From CALINB01 sp938045325 (GTDB lineage Bacteria; Pseudomonadota; Alphaproteobacteria; Rhodospirillales; CALINB01): 64,000 bases of DNA. Position 1 is the first letter of the stretch. Every line of letters begins with the position of its first letter. Shown here piece by piece: positions 1 through 9,319 of this stretch. Below the pieces are notes generated by a model that worked only from the letters and a program-made list of their open reading frames with translations, had not been told where the DNA came from and did not search any database. The stretch spans positions 358,207 to 422,206 of the forward strand of contig JAYNQW010000002.1 of the NCBI GenBank assembly GCA_038114465.1, written 5' to 3'. Both the position numbers and the translations under genes were made by a program.

Positions 1-102
1 ACCAGGAATGGGCGACGCCATGCCGACGGCGATGTGGCGCGAGTCCGCCAACAAGTTTGCGATGGTGCTGATTAACAGTTCTTCCGGATTGTAATCGCTC
101 AT
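1..102 (-). CDS. CoA-transferase subunit B, N-terminus (partial)
   Basis: This is the first 34 codons of a gene that runs off the left edge of the window. It opens with ATG-AGC-GAT-TAC and has an AGGGCGG-like ribosome binding site just upstream. The sequence reads MSDYNPEELLISTIA and continues to a GMASPIPG stretch, which resembles the start of the beta subunit of family I CoA-transferases (glutaconate or 3-oxoacid type). It lies 22 bases downstream of the alpha-subunit gene on the same strand, so the two probably make one heteromeric enzyme. In this family the catalytic glutamate sits in subunit B, beyond the part visible here. Confidence 0.75.
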   Translation of the reverse strand, partial: MSDYNPEELLISTIANLLADSRHIAVGMASPIPG

Positions 103-124
103 GATACCGCCCTAATTCACCGCC

Positions 125-937
125 CTATTGTGCCGCTTGGTGCTGTTCGGCGAATACATTTGCCTGTAGCCATTCGTTGAAACCCTCTTGGGTTTTGGCG
201 CGTTTCGCGTAATCGCGCACCGCATCCATGTCCGCGTCGTAGTGGCCGGGCAGATCGAGCGGCCAGCACCCGCCTTTCGCTTCGGCGATGCCGTCGACGT
301 ACATGGAGGTCAATGTGCCCGCCGCCATCATGTCATCATCAAGAAAGTTTCCGCTCTGCACTTTTTCGACCGTGACGAACGTGCGCTTGGCGGCGTGCGC
401 CATCGTGATGAGTTCACGCCTTTTGCCGAGCCAAACATTGCCGTGTTCATCGGCGAGCGGCGCGTGAAACATCGCGACATCAGGCCTGATCGCGGGCAGC
501 AAAACAATCGGGCCGCCCTCGAACGGATCCTCCTCCACTTTCCAATCATCGCGGTTGTTGAGGACATCGCTGCCGATCAGCCCGCGTAAAGGCATGAACG
601 GCACGCCCTTTTCGGCCGCCTGCAAGGCGGTGTGAATGGCCGGACAGGTCGAATCCTTGATCGTGATCAAACCGGCCTCAACGGCTTCGCTGAACCGGGG
701 GGCCAAGCCCGCCTCGCCCAAGGTGACGGCCGCGGCTTCGATGATTTTCACGCACCCGGCACCGATAAGAACATCCGCCGCCATGCCGCCGAGTGGGGCA
801 AACAACAAATGCAGGTCCTTCACGCCGCGGCGTACCAAGGCCCGCACGGCGGCCATGGGCACGTAGCTGTAATCCGGCGGCAGCACCAGGAGCGCGCCGT
901 CGGGCACCTGTTCGGCCAGTTTATCGAGGCTGATCAT
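125..937 (-). CDS. CoA-transferase subunit A
   Basis: The 270-residue protein looks like the alpha subunit of a family I CoA-transferase, which moves CoA between acyl-CoA and a free carboxylic acid. Supporting segments are the early LLVLPPDYSYVP region, a VLIGAGCVKIIEAA stretch near residue 55, and PDVAMFHAPLADEHGNVWLG near residue 150, which matches the family's HAQ/HA-type core. No signal peptide is seen, so it is cytoplasmic. It precedes the subunit B gene with a 22-base gap, an operon arrangement typical of the family. The acid substrate cannot be read from sequence; related pairs use glutaconate, 3-oxoadipate or other dicarboxylates. Confidence 0.8.
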   Translation of the reverse strand: MISLDKLAEQVPDGALLVLPPDYSYVPMAAVRALVRRGVKDLHLLFAPLGGMAADVLIGAGCVKIIEAAAVTLGEAGLAPRFSEAVEAGLITIKDSTCPAIHTALQAAEKGVPFMPLRGLIGSDVLNNRDDWKVEEDPFEGGPIVLLPAIRPDVAMFHAPLADEHGNVWLGKRRELITMAHAAKRTFVTVEKVQSGNFLDDDMMAAGTLTSMYVDGIAEAKGGCWPLDLPGHYDADMDAVRDYAKRAKTQEGFNEWLQANVFAEQHQAAQ

Positions 938-969
938 GGAAGCACCTATTCGTCATAGGCACATCATAG

Positions 970-1665
970 TTACTTCCAGCAATTTCGTCTTGAAATTTTT
1001 CTAGCAAGTGCGTCGGTTCGTCGCGCGCCCAAGGTAAAAGCTTTATATGCCTCAAACTTTACTCGCATACTTTTGCACTCGAATTTCTTGACTAATTTCA
1101 TATCCTTGCGTGAAATTCTCAAAAAGAATTTTCTTAAAGAATTTTTTGTTTTTTCGATTTGTTGAAAAGAAAATTTATTTTTATTTGCCCTCATATATTG
1201 AAGCTTTCTAATCAACTTTATTGCATTCTTGTGTTCAAACGCACGAAGACCATTCCCCAATAGACTTAATGCTACGCGCAACCCCGAAGAATATTTCATA
1301 TCTTGGTAAATAATGACGGGAGCAATTTTTTTTATATTACTTCCATACGTGTATACCCCGACAATATTTGTTTTTATGCCTTTTGCTTTTCTATGTTTTG
1401 AAGGTGGATCATAATAAATTCGCTTAATAGCTCTGGGGTATTTCCGCAAATTTTTTGGCAACTTCTCCATTAAATCAATTGCTATTTTCACTGTTTCAAA
1501 AAATAATTTATTTCTAACATTAGGATACGATGAACCTATCAACGTTCTTCCTTTGTATTGTTGGGTCGGGCCTGGAGGCGGAATTTTTGATTTGGAATAT
1601 GCGACATCAATCCCCCAACCAAAAATAACTATGGCCAAAAATAATTTACTGATATTGCTTTTCAT
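970..1665 (-). CDS. AT-rich orphan exported protein
   Basis: I do not recognise a family for this 231-residue protein. It begins with a short basic segment and a hydrophobic stretch (LFLAIVIFGWGI) ending near AYS, a plausible Sec signal peptide, so export is inferred. The rest is strongly basic, with many Lys and Arg and few acidic residues. A GGGGGAG ribosome binding site lies five bases before the ATG. Base composition is much richer in A and T than the flanking trmFO and CoA-transferase genes, and AT-rich codons are favoured, which suggests acquisition by transfer. It stands alone between two unrelated genes with no obvious operon partner. Confidence 0.6.
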   Translation of the reverse strand: MKSNISKLFLAIVIFGWGIDVAYSKSKIPPPGPTQQYKGRTLIGSSYPNVRNKLFFETVKIAIDLMEKLPKNLRKYPRAIKRIYYDPPSKHRKAKGIKTNIVGVYTYGSNIKKIAPVIIYQDMKYSSGLRVALSLLGNGLRAFEHKNAIKLIRKLQYMRANKNKFSFQQIEKTKNSLRKFFLRISRKDMKLVKKFECKSMRVKFEAYKAFTLGARRTDALARKISRRNCWK

Positions 1666-1787
1666 AATTTCTCCCCCAAGAAAACTAGCGATATAAGATC
1701 GCCATATAATTATACGTTTCTATAATTCAATAACAAAATTGTATTATCTAGAACTTATTAATAGCCAAATAATTGTGATATAGCATT

Positions 1788-3164
1788 ATGATCAAACAAC
1801 CTGTCCACATCGTCGGCGGCGGCCTGGCTGGATCAGAAGCTGCGTGGCAACTTGCGCGCATGAATGTTCCCGTCATCCTGCACGAAATGCGCCCGGTGCG
1901 GCAAACCGACGCGCACCTGACCGACGGCCTCGCGGAACTGGTGTGCTCGAACTCTTTTCGCTCCGACGATGCCGAATACAACGCGGTCGGTTTGCTGCAT
2001 GAAGAAATGCGGCGCTGCGGCTCGCTCATCCTTTCCTGCGGCGATACGCACAAAGTACCGGCCGGCGGCGCGCTCGCGGTCGACCGGAACGCGTTCAGTG
2101 CGGCCGTGCAGCATGCGTTGGAAGAACACCCCTTGGTGACCATCGAACGCGAAGAAATCGATGCGTTGCCACCATCTGATTGGGATAGCGTGATCGTTGC
2201 CACCGGCCCGCTCACCTCGCCCGCGTTGACTGAGGCGATCCGGACACTCACCGGCGAAGACTCGCTGGCGTTTTTCGATGCCATCGCGCCCATCGTGCAT
2301 AAAGAGTCCATCGACTTCGACACCGCCTGGTTTCAATCGCGTTACGACAAAGTTGGGCCGGGTGGAGACGGCAAGGACTACATCAATTGCCCGATGGACA
2401 AAGAACAATACGAAGCATTCATCGCGGCGTTGCTGGCGGCGGATAAAACTGAGTTTAAGGATTGGGAAAAAGACACGCCCTACTTCGAAGGCTGCCTGCC
2501 GATCGAAGTGATGGCCGAACGCGGCCCCGAGACGTTGCGCTACGGGCCGATGAAGCCGGTCGGGCTCACCAACCCGCGCGATCCGGACGTTAAATCCTAC
2601 GCTATCGTGCAACTGCGCCAGGACAACGCCCTCGGCACGCTCTACAACATGGTCGGCTTTCAAACGAAACTGAAGTATGGCGAGCAAACGAAAATCTTCA
2701 AAACCATTCCGGGTTTAGAGAACGCGGAATTCGCGCGCCTCGGTGGCATTCACCGCAACACGTTCCTGAACGCGCCGAAACTGATGGACGAAACACTTCG
2801 ATTGCGTGTCGAACCAAGACTCCGTTTTGCCGGACAAATCACCGGCTGCGAAGGCTATGTCGAAAGTGCCGCAGTCGGCTTGCTGACGGGCCGCTTCGCC
2901 GCCGCCGAACGGTTGGGGATTAAGCCTAGCCTACCACCCGCGGAAACCGCGCTCGGCGCCCTGCTCGGCCATATCACCGGCGGTGCCGATGCCGACACCT
3001 ATCAGCCGATGAACGTCAATTTCGGGCTATTTCCGCCGCTTGGCGACGAGGGCTTGCACAAAAAACACCGCAAGCGCGGCAAGGACCGCAAAAAAGCGTT
3101 CTCCGGCCGGGCGCTCAAAGCGCTCGACGGATGGCTCGGCACATCGCAACAAGCCGCAGAGTGA
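1788..3164 (+). CDS. trmFO: methylenetetrahydrofolate-tRNA (uracil-54) methyltransferase TrmFO
   Basis: TrmFO is a cytoplasmic FAD enzyme that makes 5-methyluridine at position 54 of the tRNA T-loop, using methylene-tetrahydrofolate as carbon donor. The 458 residues fit the usual length. A dinucleotide-binding GGGLAGSEAAW motif lies at residues 10-20. The family signatures HEMRP, ELVCSNSFRSDD and, near residue 350, QITGCEGYVESAAVG are all present, including the two expected cysteine-containing segments. The gene follows an AT-rich spacer and runs head-on into the aldo/keto reductase gene, leaving only one base between the two stop codons. This folate-dependent route replaces the SAM-dependent TrmA route of enterobacteria. 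Confidence 0.97.
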   Translation: MIKQPVHIVGGGLAGSEAAWQLARMNVPVILHEMRPVRQTDAHLTDGLAELVCSNSFRSDDAEYNAVGLLHEEMRRCGSLILSCGDTHKVPAGGALAVDRNAFSAAVQHALEEHPLVTIEREEIDALPPSDWDSVIVATGPLTSPALTEAIRTLTGEDSLAFFDAIAPIVHKESIDFDTAWFQSRYDKVGPGGDGKDYINCPMDKEQYEAFIAALLAADKTEFKDWEKDTPYFEGCLPIEVMAERGPETLRYGPMKPVGLTNPRDPDVKSYAIVQLRQDNALGTLYNMVGFQTKLKYGEQTKIFKTIPGLENAEFARLGGIHRNTFLNAPKLMDETLRLRVEPRLRFAGQITGCEGYVESAAVGLLTGRFAAAERLGIKPSLPPAETALGALLGHITGGADADTYQPMNVNFGLFPPLGDEGLHKKHRKRGKDRKKAFSGRALKALDGWLGTSQQAAE

Positions 3165-3165
3165 T

Positions 3166-4176
3166 CTAACCGCTTACCGGCACGCGGCCCGCAAGCGGGT
3201 CTTTGGTGTGAACATATTCGATGAGTGCGGGATACGCGGGCGGGAAAAGCTTGTCCACCAGCGCTTCGTCTTTGGCGTTGAAATTGTGCTTTAACGAGTC
3301 CAACTGCTCGGTCCACTGCTCGAACGTGCGCGGCCCCGCGATGACCGAATGCACGAATTCGTTGTTCAAACACCAATTGGTGGCGAATTGCGAACCGGTC
3401 ATGCCGCGTTTTTCGGCGTGTTTCACCAAGCGCTGAACTTTCTTCAGCGTCGCCGGCGCCATTTCGTTGCCGAACTTGTGTGTGCCTTCCCACTCGGCGC
3501 GTGAGCCTTTCGGAATATCGCCCAGGCCGTATTTGCCGGTCAGCACGCCACGCGCGAGCACGCTATAGGGTGCGACACCGATACCGTAATAGGCGCACGC
3601 GGGCAGGTATTCCAACTCGACGATGCGATTGATGAGATTGTAATACGGCTGTGCGATCACGGGCTTGGGAATGCCCATCTGTTTCGCCAGCTCGACCATG
3701 ACCGGAATTTTCCAGGCGCGGAAATTCGAAAAACCCCAATAGCGCGCCTTGCCGGAACGCAAAATATCGCCGACGGTTTGCAACGTTTCCTCGAACGGCG
3801 TGCCCGGCTCGGCGCGGTGAAGATAATAAATATCGACATAATCGGTTTGCAGCCGTTTTAAGCTGTCACCAAGCGCCTGCATCATCCATTTCCGGCTGAG
3901 GCCGTATTCGTTCGGCCCCGGCCCCATGGCATCGCTGCCGGTTTTGGTCGCGAGCACCCATTGATCCCGGTTCTTCTTAAGCGCCTTGCCGACGGCGATC
4001 TCGGACTTACCGTTTTGGTATTTATCCGCAGTATCGATGAAATTCACGCCGCTGTCTTTCGCCGAGTCGATAATTTTGATCGCCGTTTGTTCATCGGTAT
4101 TGCCGCCGAACATAAAAGCACCAAGGCAGATCGGTGAGACTTTCAGGCCGCTGTTGCCGAGCCGTACATATTCCAT
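3166..4176 (-). CDS. aldo/keto reductase
   Basis: This 336-residue NADPH-dependent oxidoreductase reduces aldehydes or ketones; its substrate is unknown. The catalytic tetrad of the superfamily is visible: Asp48 and Tyr53 in DTADKY, a Lys in VLATKTG and a His in IYYLHRAEP. The C-terminal half keeps the barrel and cofactor segments (QPYYNLINR, VAPYSVLARGVLTGKYG). I chose the ATG at 4176 (MEYVRLGNSG) because GAGG lies eight bases upstream; the open frame extends five codons further but those codons overlap that ribosome site. The gene converges on trmFO and shares no clear pathway with it. Weak-specificity general reductase is the safe description. Confidence 0.9.
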   Translation of the reverse strand: MEYVRLGNSGLKVSPICLGAFMFGGNTDEQTAIKIIDSAKDSGVNFIDTADKYQNGKSEIAVGKALKKNRDQWVLATKTGSDAMGPGPNEYGLSRKWMMQALGDSLKRLQTDYVDIYYLHRAEPGTPFEETLQTVGDILRSGKARYWGFSNFRAWKIPVMVELAKQMGIPKPVIAQPYYNLINRIVELEYLPACAYYGIGVAPYSVLARGVLTGKYGLGDIPKGSRAEWEGTHKFGNEMAPATLKKVQRLVKHAEKRGMTGSQFATNWCLNNEFVHSVIAGPRTFEQWTEQLDSLKHNFNAKDEALVDKLFPPAYPALIEYVHTKDPLAGRVPVSG

Positions 4177-4374
4177 GTGATTTTTCCTCATCCCGGATTC
4201 GCCGGTTTTCGCCGCAGACTCTTGATATATCAGGTTGCCGAGTTGTTGTCATAATGCTAATTCCAGCCGAAATCGGCGGAAAATCAACACATATGACGAT
4301 TTTTCGAGCACCGGGCCGGGCATGGTGGCAAAGCCACACCAGCGCCATTATCTTGTCGTTATCTTTTTAGGGAT

Positions 4375-7300
4375 ATGTTGATTTGCATGAGCTCCACTGT
4401 CAGACATAAAACCCATCACGCCGCGAAACCGGTTGTTTTCGTGCTGGCGATGTTTATTGCCGTGACGGCACTGCCGCAAACCGGGTTTACGCAAAATCAT
4501 TCCCTCGCAACACAACAATTATTTGTCGCCGCCGATAAAGGTGACCTTGCCAGTATTAAGGACAGTCTTGCCAAGGGGGCCGACCTTTCGGCCCGCAATA
4601 GAGCCGATAAAACCGCGATCGATGTCGCCGTCACCAAGGGAAATTTCGATATCGTGCAGTTCCTGCTCGGGGAACGTAACAAACTCATCAAAAAACGGCT
4701 GGGGTTGAATCAACCCGCTTCACCCACGGCACCGCCAAGCCGGGAAGCACAACCGACCCGTCTCGAACCGGTTCGAGCCGTTGAAAACGCGGCACCAAGC
4801 CCCGAGCCTGCGCCGGCGCCGGCCGTAAAGACGGAAACGCTGCAAAAAGCACAACCCGATTTGTCTGAAATTCAGCTAGAAACACCGGCGAAAGAAACAG
4901 ATAAGCAAGTCAAAGCAGAAACTAAACCTCAACCGACAGCAGCACCTGCCCCACAACAAACGGCGACTGTAGCAGCGGCGGCACCCGATCCCGACACGTC
5001 TGAAAAGCGTTCGTCATTCCGGCGCCTTCTCGATCGTTTTTTATACCGGTTTGGACTTGGCGATGACCGGCCGGAACCATGGAAGAAAGACAACCGACTG
5101 ATCATCAGCAAACCCACAGCACCAAAAACGGCACCGAAGACAACACCGTCACCGGAACCTGAAACGACGCCAGCCAAACTTGAAGCCACGACAGTAAAAG
5201 AAATGCCGAATGATGCTGAACCGGTTGCCAAAAAGCCCGTATTACAAACGGCACAACCAAGCCCAGAAAAACCCGTAGCACCGGCGGAACCAAAACAACA
5301 AGCCGAACAGCCACTCGACGAAGAAACGATGTCGATCGAAGAAGGCCCACGTAAAACAGATCCAGGGCCGCCGACCCCCCTGCCGACGGCGAAAACCGAA
5401 CCCGTTCCAGCACCGGCACCGGCGGCAAAAGCACAACCGTCGCCCGCACCGGCCTTAACACCACCGGCACAAGAACCGGTTCGGTCGACTGACAACATCA
5501 TCAAACCCGATACCGAAGAAAACACCTCGGCGGTTAAAAAACATGTCGATAAATTTATGAGCCGGATTAATGAGTCTGTCGCAGCGTTAATGGGGAAAAA
5601 AGAAACTCAAACAGCGTCGAAGCAACCGACGCCGGCAAAAGCAGATAAGGCCAAAGAATCCGAAAAGCCAACCGAGACGTCGGCGTTTCTGGATAAGTTC
5701 AAAGAAACCGTTGATAAGGTCCGCGAAAAAATCATTCCCGGCTCTAAAACACCCGCCAGCGATCCGTCAAAACCATCAAAGCCGATCATTATTGCCCGGC
5801 CGGGCGAAAAACCGCCGCTCCCTCCCGGTCAACTGATTGACGACAAGCCGCCGGAATTCACGCCCGAGGTTCAAACAAGGATTACAAAATCGAGTCCGGC
5901 CAACACGGAGGCACAACAGCCCGCACCGCCCGACAGCCTATTAGCGACGCAGAAAAAACAGCTGACCGAGGCGGAAAAAGTAATTGCCTCATTAGCCAAG
6001 AAACAAGCCGATGCGAAGGCAGCTGCGGCCCGAAGAGCGAAACGCATGGTCCCGAAACGCGATAAAATTTTAACAAACAAAGAAATCGAGGACGCCATCG
6101 TGCAGCTTGGTGGCAGGCTAGAAGACTTGCCGAAACTTGAAAAGCCGGCACCGGTCGCGGAAACAGATGCGCCGGCGAAAGATAAAGCACCTTTATCGGC
6201 ACAACGCCAAGCCGAAGTTGATGTTATGGCCCTGTTGCAAAATGAAGCCTCAAACGTTTCGGGCAAACAACCTGATCAAGGCGCGAAGAAATCAAAATCG
6301 AAAGATGACATCGAAGACACTTTATCAAAACTGGCCGAAGGGATCGGCGTGCCAACCGATTCAAAATCTGAAAAGAAAAAAGAAAAACCTAAAAAGAAAC
6401 CGCCTGCCGATGATTTGGAAGCCGCCCTCGCGAATATCGATTCGCTGACGCTCACGGAACCGTCCAAAAAGGATGACGGAAAATCTGCCAGCGCGACAGC
6501 GTTACCCGGCTTGGAACCTGGCCCAGATTTACCGGGATTGGAACCGGGACCGCTGCCGAAAGACGGTGGCGCACAAAAAGGAAGAACAGCGGCAATCCCA
6601 ACGCCGCCGAAATCGCCGCTCGATAAACTGCCGCCGATTAAAGGACCTTCCAAAGCGGACCGGCCACCGACAAAAATTGGCGGACGCCTCGAAAAAGAAG
6701 CGGATCGTGTCGCGAAAAAAGACCCGGGCTTTCTCGAGCGCATGACGAATGTTTTGCAACTCGAGGACACGCCGAAAAAACCGGCTGATCAAGCCACGAA
6801 AAAGGATAAAGCGAATATCCCTTCGTCGCCTGAATCACCCAGTCAATGGGCGGCCACGGTCACGAAAACCACCCGGTTGGACGAAGCCCGTAAAACGCAT
6901 ACGGGAAAACGCAAAAAGCTGGAGGGTCCCAATCAGTATTTATCCGGTGTTACGTTGACGCTGGGACAAAGCCTAAAGATCGGCAAAGAACCGCTTAAAA
7001 AGCCGGAATCCGGACCCGACATGCGAAAACCCTGCATCAATAAACGCGACGGCGCTTTATTGTTTTGTGTCGAACCGGTTGACTGGGCCGCATCGATTAA
7101 ACCGTATTTCGAAGTCAACACCATCATGTATCAGGGACTTCAGGCAATCATCCGATACGACGAAGGACGGGCCTCGAATTTATTCACATTGTTCGACAGC
7201 CGGGCCTATAAAACCATCATCGATTATTACACCAAACGGTTTGGCCCGCCGACGCAACGTCTGCAGCGCGGCATTGCCCCCTTAGCACAGCCTCGACGAT

Positions 7301-7587
7301 CGAACCCCGTTTCCATTTGGCGCAGCATCGACCCCGCCACCAGCCTCGTTACGACGATGGAAATCCGTCAATTTGATGACTCCCGCGTCGGCTTCCCTGA
7401 TATCCGTCGCGGCGCGATTATGCTTTATCACGCTTGGTCCGAGCCGATCTTCCCGCAATTATCGGCGCTGGAACTCATGGTCCTAAAACCGAATGAAGAC
7501 TCACAAGCCGGTGCCGCACCGAGTGCGCCGGGCACGCCGCAAGCCAGTAGCAAACCGGCTCCCAACCCGTTTAGTAGCTTCCCCTAA
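4375..7587 (+). CDS. giant ankyrin / proline-lysine-rich exported protein
   Basis: The protein has 1070 residues. Residues 1-40 form a basic N-terminus, a hydrophobic core (VVFVLAMFIAVTAL) and a likely signal peptide cleavage region. Residues about 45-105 hold roughly two ankyrin repeats (DLASIKDSLAKGADLSARN, then KTAIDVAVTKGNFDIVQFLL). A very long low-complexity linker rich in Pro, Lys, Ala and Glu follows to about residue 870. A compact C-terminal domain (about 883-1045) opens with two cysteines ten residues apart and contains conserved-looking aromatic segments such as YYTKRFGPPTQRL. I infer a periplasmic or envelope-spanning protein whose linker reaches across the cell wall. The function is unknown. 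Its 3' end overlaps the convergent gene by 17 bases. Confidence 0.8.
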   Translation: MLICMSSTVRHKTHHAAKPVVFVLAMFIAVTALPQTGFTQNHSLATQQLFVAADKGDLASIKDSLAKGADLSARNRADKTAIDVAVTKGNFDIVQFLLGERNKLIKKRLGLNQPASPTAPPSREAQPTRLEPVRAVENAAPSPEPAPAPAVKTETLQKAQPDLSEIQLETPAKETDKQVKAETKPQPTAAPAPQQTATVAAAAPDPDTSEKRSSFRRLLDRFLYRFGLGDDRPEPWKKDNRLIISKPTAPKTAPKTTPSPEPETTPAKLEATTVKEMPNDAEPVAKKPVLQTAQPSPEKPVAPAEPKQQAEQPLDEETMSIEEGPRKTDPGPPTPLPTAKTEPVPAPAPAAKAQPSPAPALTPPAQEPVRSTDNIIKPDTEENTSAVKKHVDKFMSRINESVAALMGKKETQTASKQPTPAKADKAKESEKPTETSAFLDKFKETVDKVREKIIPGSKTPASDPSKPSKPIIIARPGEKPPLPPGQLIDDKPPEFTPEVQTRITKSSPANTEAQQPAPPDSLLATQKKQLTEAEKVIASLAKKQADAKAAAARRAKRMVPKRDKILTNKEIEDAIVQLGGRLEDLPKLEKPAPVAETDAPAKDKAPLSAQRQAEVDVMALLQNEASNVSGKQPDQGAKKSKSKDDIEDTLSKLAEGIGVPTDSKSEKKKEKPKKKPPADDLEAALANIDSLTLTEPSKKDDGKSASATALPGLEPGPDLPGLEPGPLPKDGGAQKGRTAAIPTPPKSPLDKLPPIKGPSKADRPPTKIGGRLEKEADRVAKKDPGFLERMTNVLQLEDTPKKPADQATKKDKANIPSSPESPSQWAATVTKTTRLDEARKTHTGKRKKLEGPNQYLSGVTLTLGQSLKIGKEPLKKPESGPDMRKPCINKRDGALLFCVEPVDWAASIKPYFEVNTIMYQGLQAIIRYDEGRASNLFTLFDSRAYKTIIDYYTKRFGPPTQRLQRGIAPLAQPRRSNPVSIWRSIDPATSLVTTMEIRQFDDSRVGFPDIRRGAIMLYHAWSEPIFPQLSALELMVLKPNEDSQAGAAPSAPGTPQASSKPAPNPFSSFP

Positions 7588-8419
7588 ACCCATTGATGAT
7601 CAGCCGGAACATACCTGCTGGGCTAAGCCGGCCCAGACGCGCGGCAAACGGATCGTAATCGGCCCTCTTTAGCAATCGAAGATAGTCATCCGCCATCGTT
7701 ATAGGCAGCAAAGCCGGCACCGCCTGCCGGGCGATATATGGCTGGCTTTTCCGTGCTAAACGAATTCGCTCGTGCACTACTTCTGAAACATCAGCAACAA
7801 AAATTTTTAATTCAGCGGATGCCGGTAGCGCCACTAACTCATGTGCTTGTTTGCCCAACCGTTGGCAAACATCCTGCGGCACAAAAAAACGCCCAGCAGC
7901 AGCCAATGCCGGCAATGATCGCAGCAAACCGGTTAAAGCCCATGCCGTTCCGGCATCATTCGCTGTTTTATGCGCCGACTCTTCCGTCACGCCCAACACT
8001 TCTAATGATAACTGTATTAATGGCACGGACGTTGCTTCCGCGTACTCAATGAACGCCACCATGTTCGTTGGCAAGTCGTCGGTAAGATCAAACTCGCGCG
8101 CATTAAGCAAACGATCAAAGTGACGGAGCGTTAAATTGTATTTTTTGAACGTTTCCGCTAGCGCTTCGGCAACGGGATGATGCGGCACTTGGCCGTCTTG
8201 GATCGAGGTCACCGTATCGCGCCACCATTGTAATCGCATTTGCCCGATCAGCGGTTCCGTTACGGTCTCGCGAATGCGGGCAATTTCAAGGTTGAAAGCA
8301 TAAAGGGCAAATAACGCTTCGCGATGACGCGGCGGTGCAAACATCGCACACAAAAAACGGTCGCGGTCTTCGTTTCGGACCGCCTCTGCACAATAAGATC
8401 GTAACGATTTCTTTACCAT
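7571..8419 (-). CDS. squalene/phytoene synthase-like protein (NDUFAF6-type)
   Basis: The 282-residue protein belongs to the squalene/phytoene synthase fold: YAFNLEIARIRE, MRLQWWRD, and later a second helix pair with ANDAGTAWALTGLLRSL. True synthases need DxxxD motifs to bind prenyl diphosphate. At the first site this protein has N-L-E-I-A instead, so prenyl synthase activity is doubtful. That degeneration is typical of the NDUFAF6 branch, whose mitochondrial member helps assemble respiratory complex I. I use the ATG at 8419 (MVKKSLRSYC); the frame stays open 29 codons further upstream but those codons look non-coding. Its position close to secDF and an Mth938-type gene supports the NDUFAF6-like reading. 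Confidence 0.8.
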   Translation of the reverse strand: MVKKSLRSYCAEAVRNEDRDRFLCAMFAPPRHREALFALYAFNLEIARIRETVTEPLIGQMRLQWWRDTVTSIQDGQVPHHPVAEALAETFKKYNLTLRHFDRLLNAREFDLTDDLPTNMVAFIEYAEATSVPLIQLSLEVLGVTEESAHKTANDAGTAWALTGLLRSLPALAAAGRFFVPQDVCQRLGKQAHELVALPASAELKIFVADVSEVVHERIRLARKSQPYIARQAVPALLPITMADDYLRLLKRADYDPFAARLGRLSPAGMFRLIINGFRGSY

Positions 8420-8645
8420 GATTCGCCCGAACTCAACGGTTACACCGTTTGTACAAACTAAAAACAACGCCCTGATGAAACACAGAACACCCCCTGTGAA
8501 CCGCATGGTTGTGCGGATTTTTGCCGATATCCCTCACCTATTGTCCGCCCCCCTCGTTGCGGACCTGGACCTCACCCCTTAGAATGATCCGCACTCGCAA
8601 GGGACTTAAACACAACATTATAACGTTGAGAGAGGGAAACCAGAC

Positions 8646-9251
8646 ATGAATAACCCCCTTCAATCGCTGCGGAACACCGTCATCATGGGCCTGATCCTTT
8701 TGGTGGTCATGGTTCTTGCGGTGAATAGCATGCACGGACAGGGCTTTGCTCTGGATCACGCTTGGTCGACATTCTTTATGCGCTGGCTCCACGTGGTGAG
8801 CGGCATCATGTGGATCGGCATTTTATGGTACTTCAACTTCGTCCAAATCCCCAATATGGGGAATATTCCTGACGATCAGAAACCCGCCATCAGCAAAGTC
8901 ATCGCACCGGCGGCTTTATTCTGGTTCCGTTGGGGCGCCATGGCCACGATTATCACCGGCCTGTTGCTGGCCCATATGAACGGCTATTTGATCGAAGCCT
9001 TAACCATCGGCCTGAAAGGTGGCGGCGCAAAAGCGACGGCCATCGGTATCGGCATGTGGTTTGGTATGATCATGTGGTTCAATGTGTGGTTCATCATTTG
9101 GCCGAACCAGAAAAAAGCGCTTGGCATTGTTGAAGCGGACGCCGATACGAAAGCGGCATCCGCCCGTACAGCCATGCTGTTTTCACGAACCAATACACTG
9201 CTGTCGTTCCCCATGCTCTATGCCATGGTATCGGCGCAGAATATTTTCTAA
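8646..9251 (+). CDS. PuuD-type (DUF989) integral membrane protein
   Basis: This 201-residue protein resembles the membrane domain of PuuD-type urate hydroxylases. Hydrophobic helices cover most of it. The stretch around residues 45-65 has conserved histidine and tryptophan (MRWLHVVSGIMWIGILW), and FWFRWGAMATIITG and IGMWFGMIMWFNVWFIIWPNQ follow. Full-length PuuD carries a C-terminal cytochrome c domain; here the protein stops after the membrane part and no CxxCH is present. It may work with a separate cytochrome or have another role, so urate oxidation is not established. A GAGAGAGGG ribosome binding site precedes the ATG, and a strong terminator follows. Confidence 0.75.
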   Translation: MNNPLQSLRNTVIMGLILLVVMVLAVNSMHGQGFALDHAWSTFFMRWLHVVSGIMWIGILWYFNFVQIPNMGNIPDDQKPAISKVIAPAALFWFRWGAMATIITGLLLAHMNGYLIEALTIGLKGGGAKATAIGIGMWFGMIMWFNVWFIIWPNQKKALGIVEADADTKAASARTAMLFSRTNTLLSFPMLYAMVSAQNIF

Positions 9252-9274
9252 CTGAGATAATATCTCACAATGAA

Positions 9275-9302
9275 ACGGGGCCGTTCGCGGCCCCGTTTTT
9301 TG
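9275..9302 (+). terminator. Rho-independent terminator after the PuuD-like gene
   Basis: A perfect nine-base-pair GC-rich stem (ACGGGGCCG with CGGCCCCGT) around a TTCG loop is followed by a run of T. It lies 24 bases after the stop codon of the PuuD-like gene, so that gene is probably transcribed alone. Confidence 0.93.
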
Positions 9303-9319
9303 TTGCGGCTCATTCTAGA

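Noticed and set aside
1833..2687. 284-codon open frame opposite trmFO
   Set aside because: Antisense shadow of a well supported gene, with no ribosome site or known family.
4929..5525. 198-codon Gly/Ser/Val-rich frame opposite the ankyrin gene
   Set aside because: It arises from the low-complexity Pro/Lys linker on the other strand.
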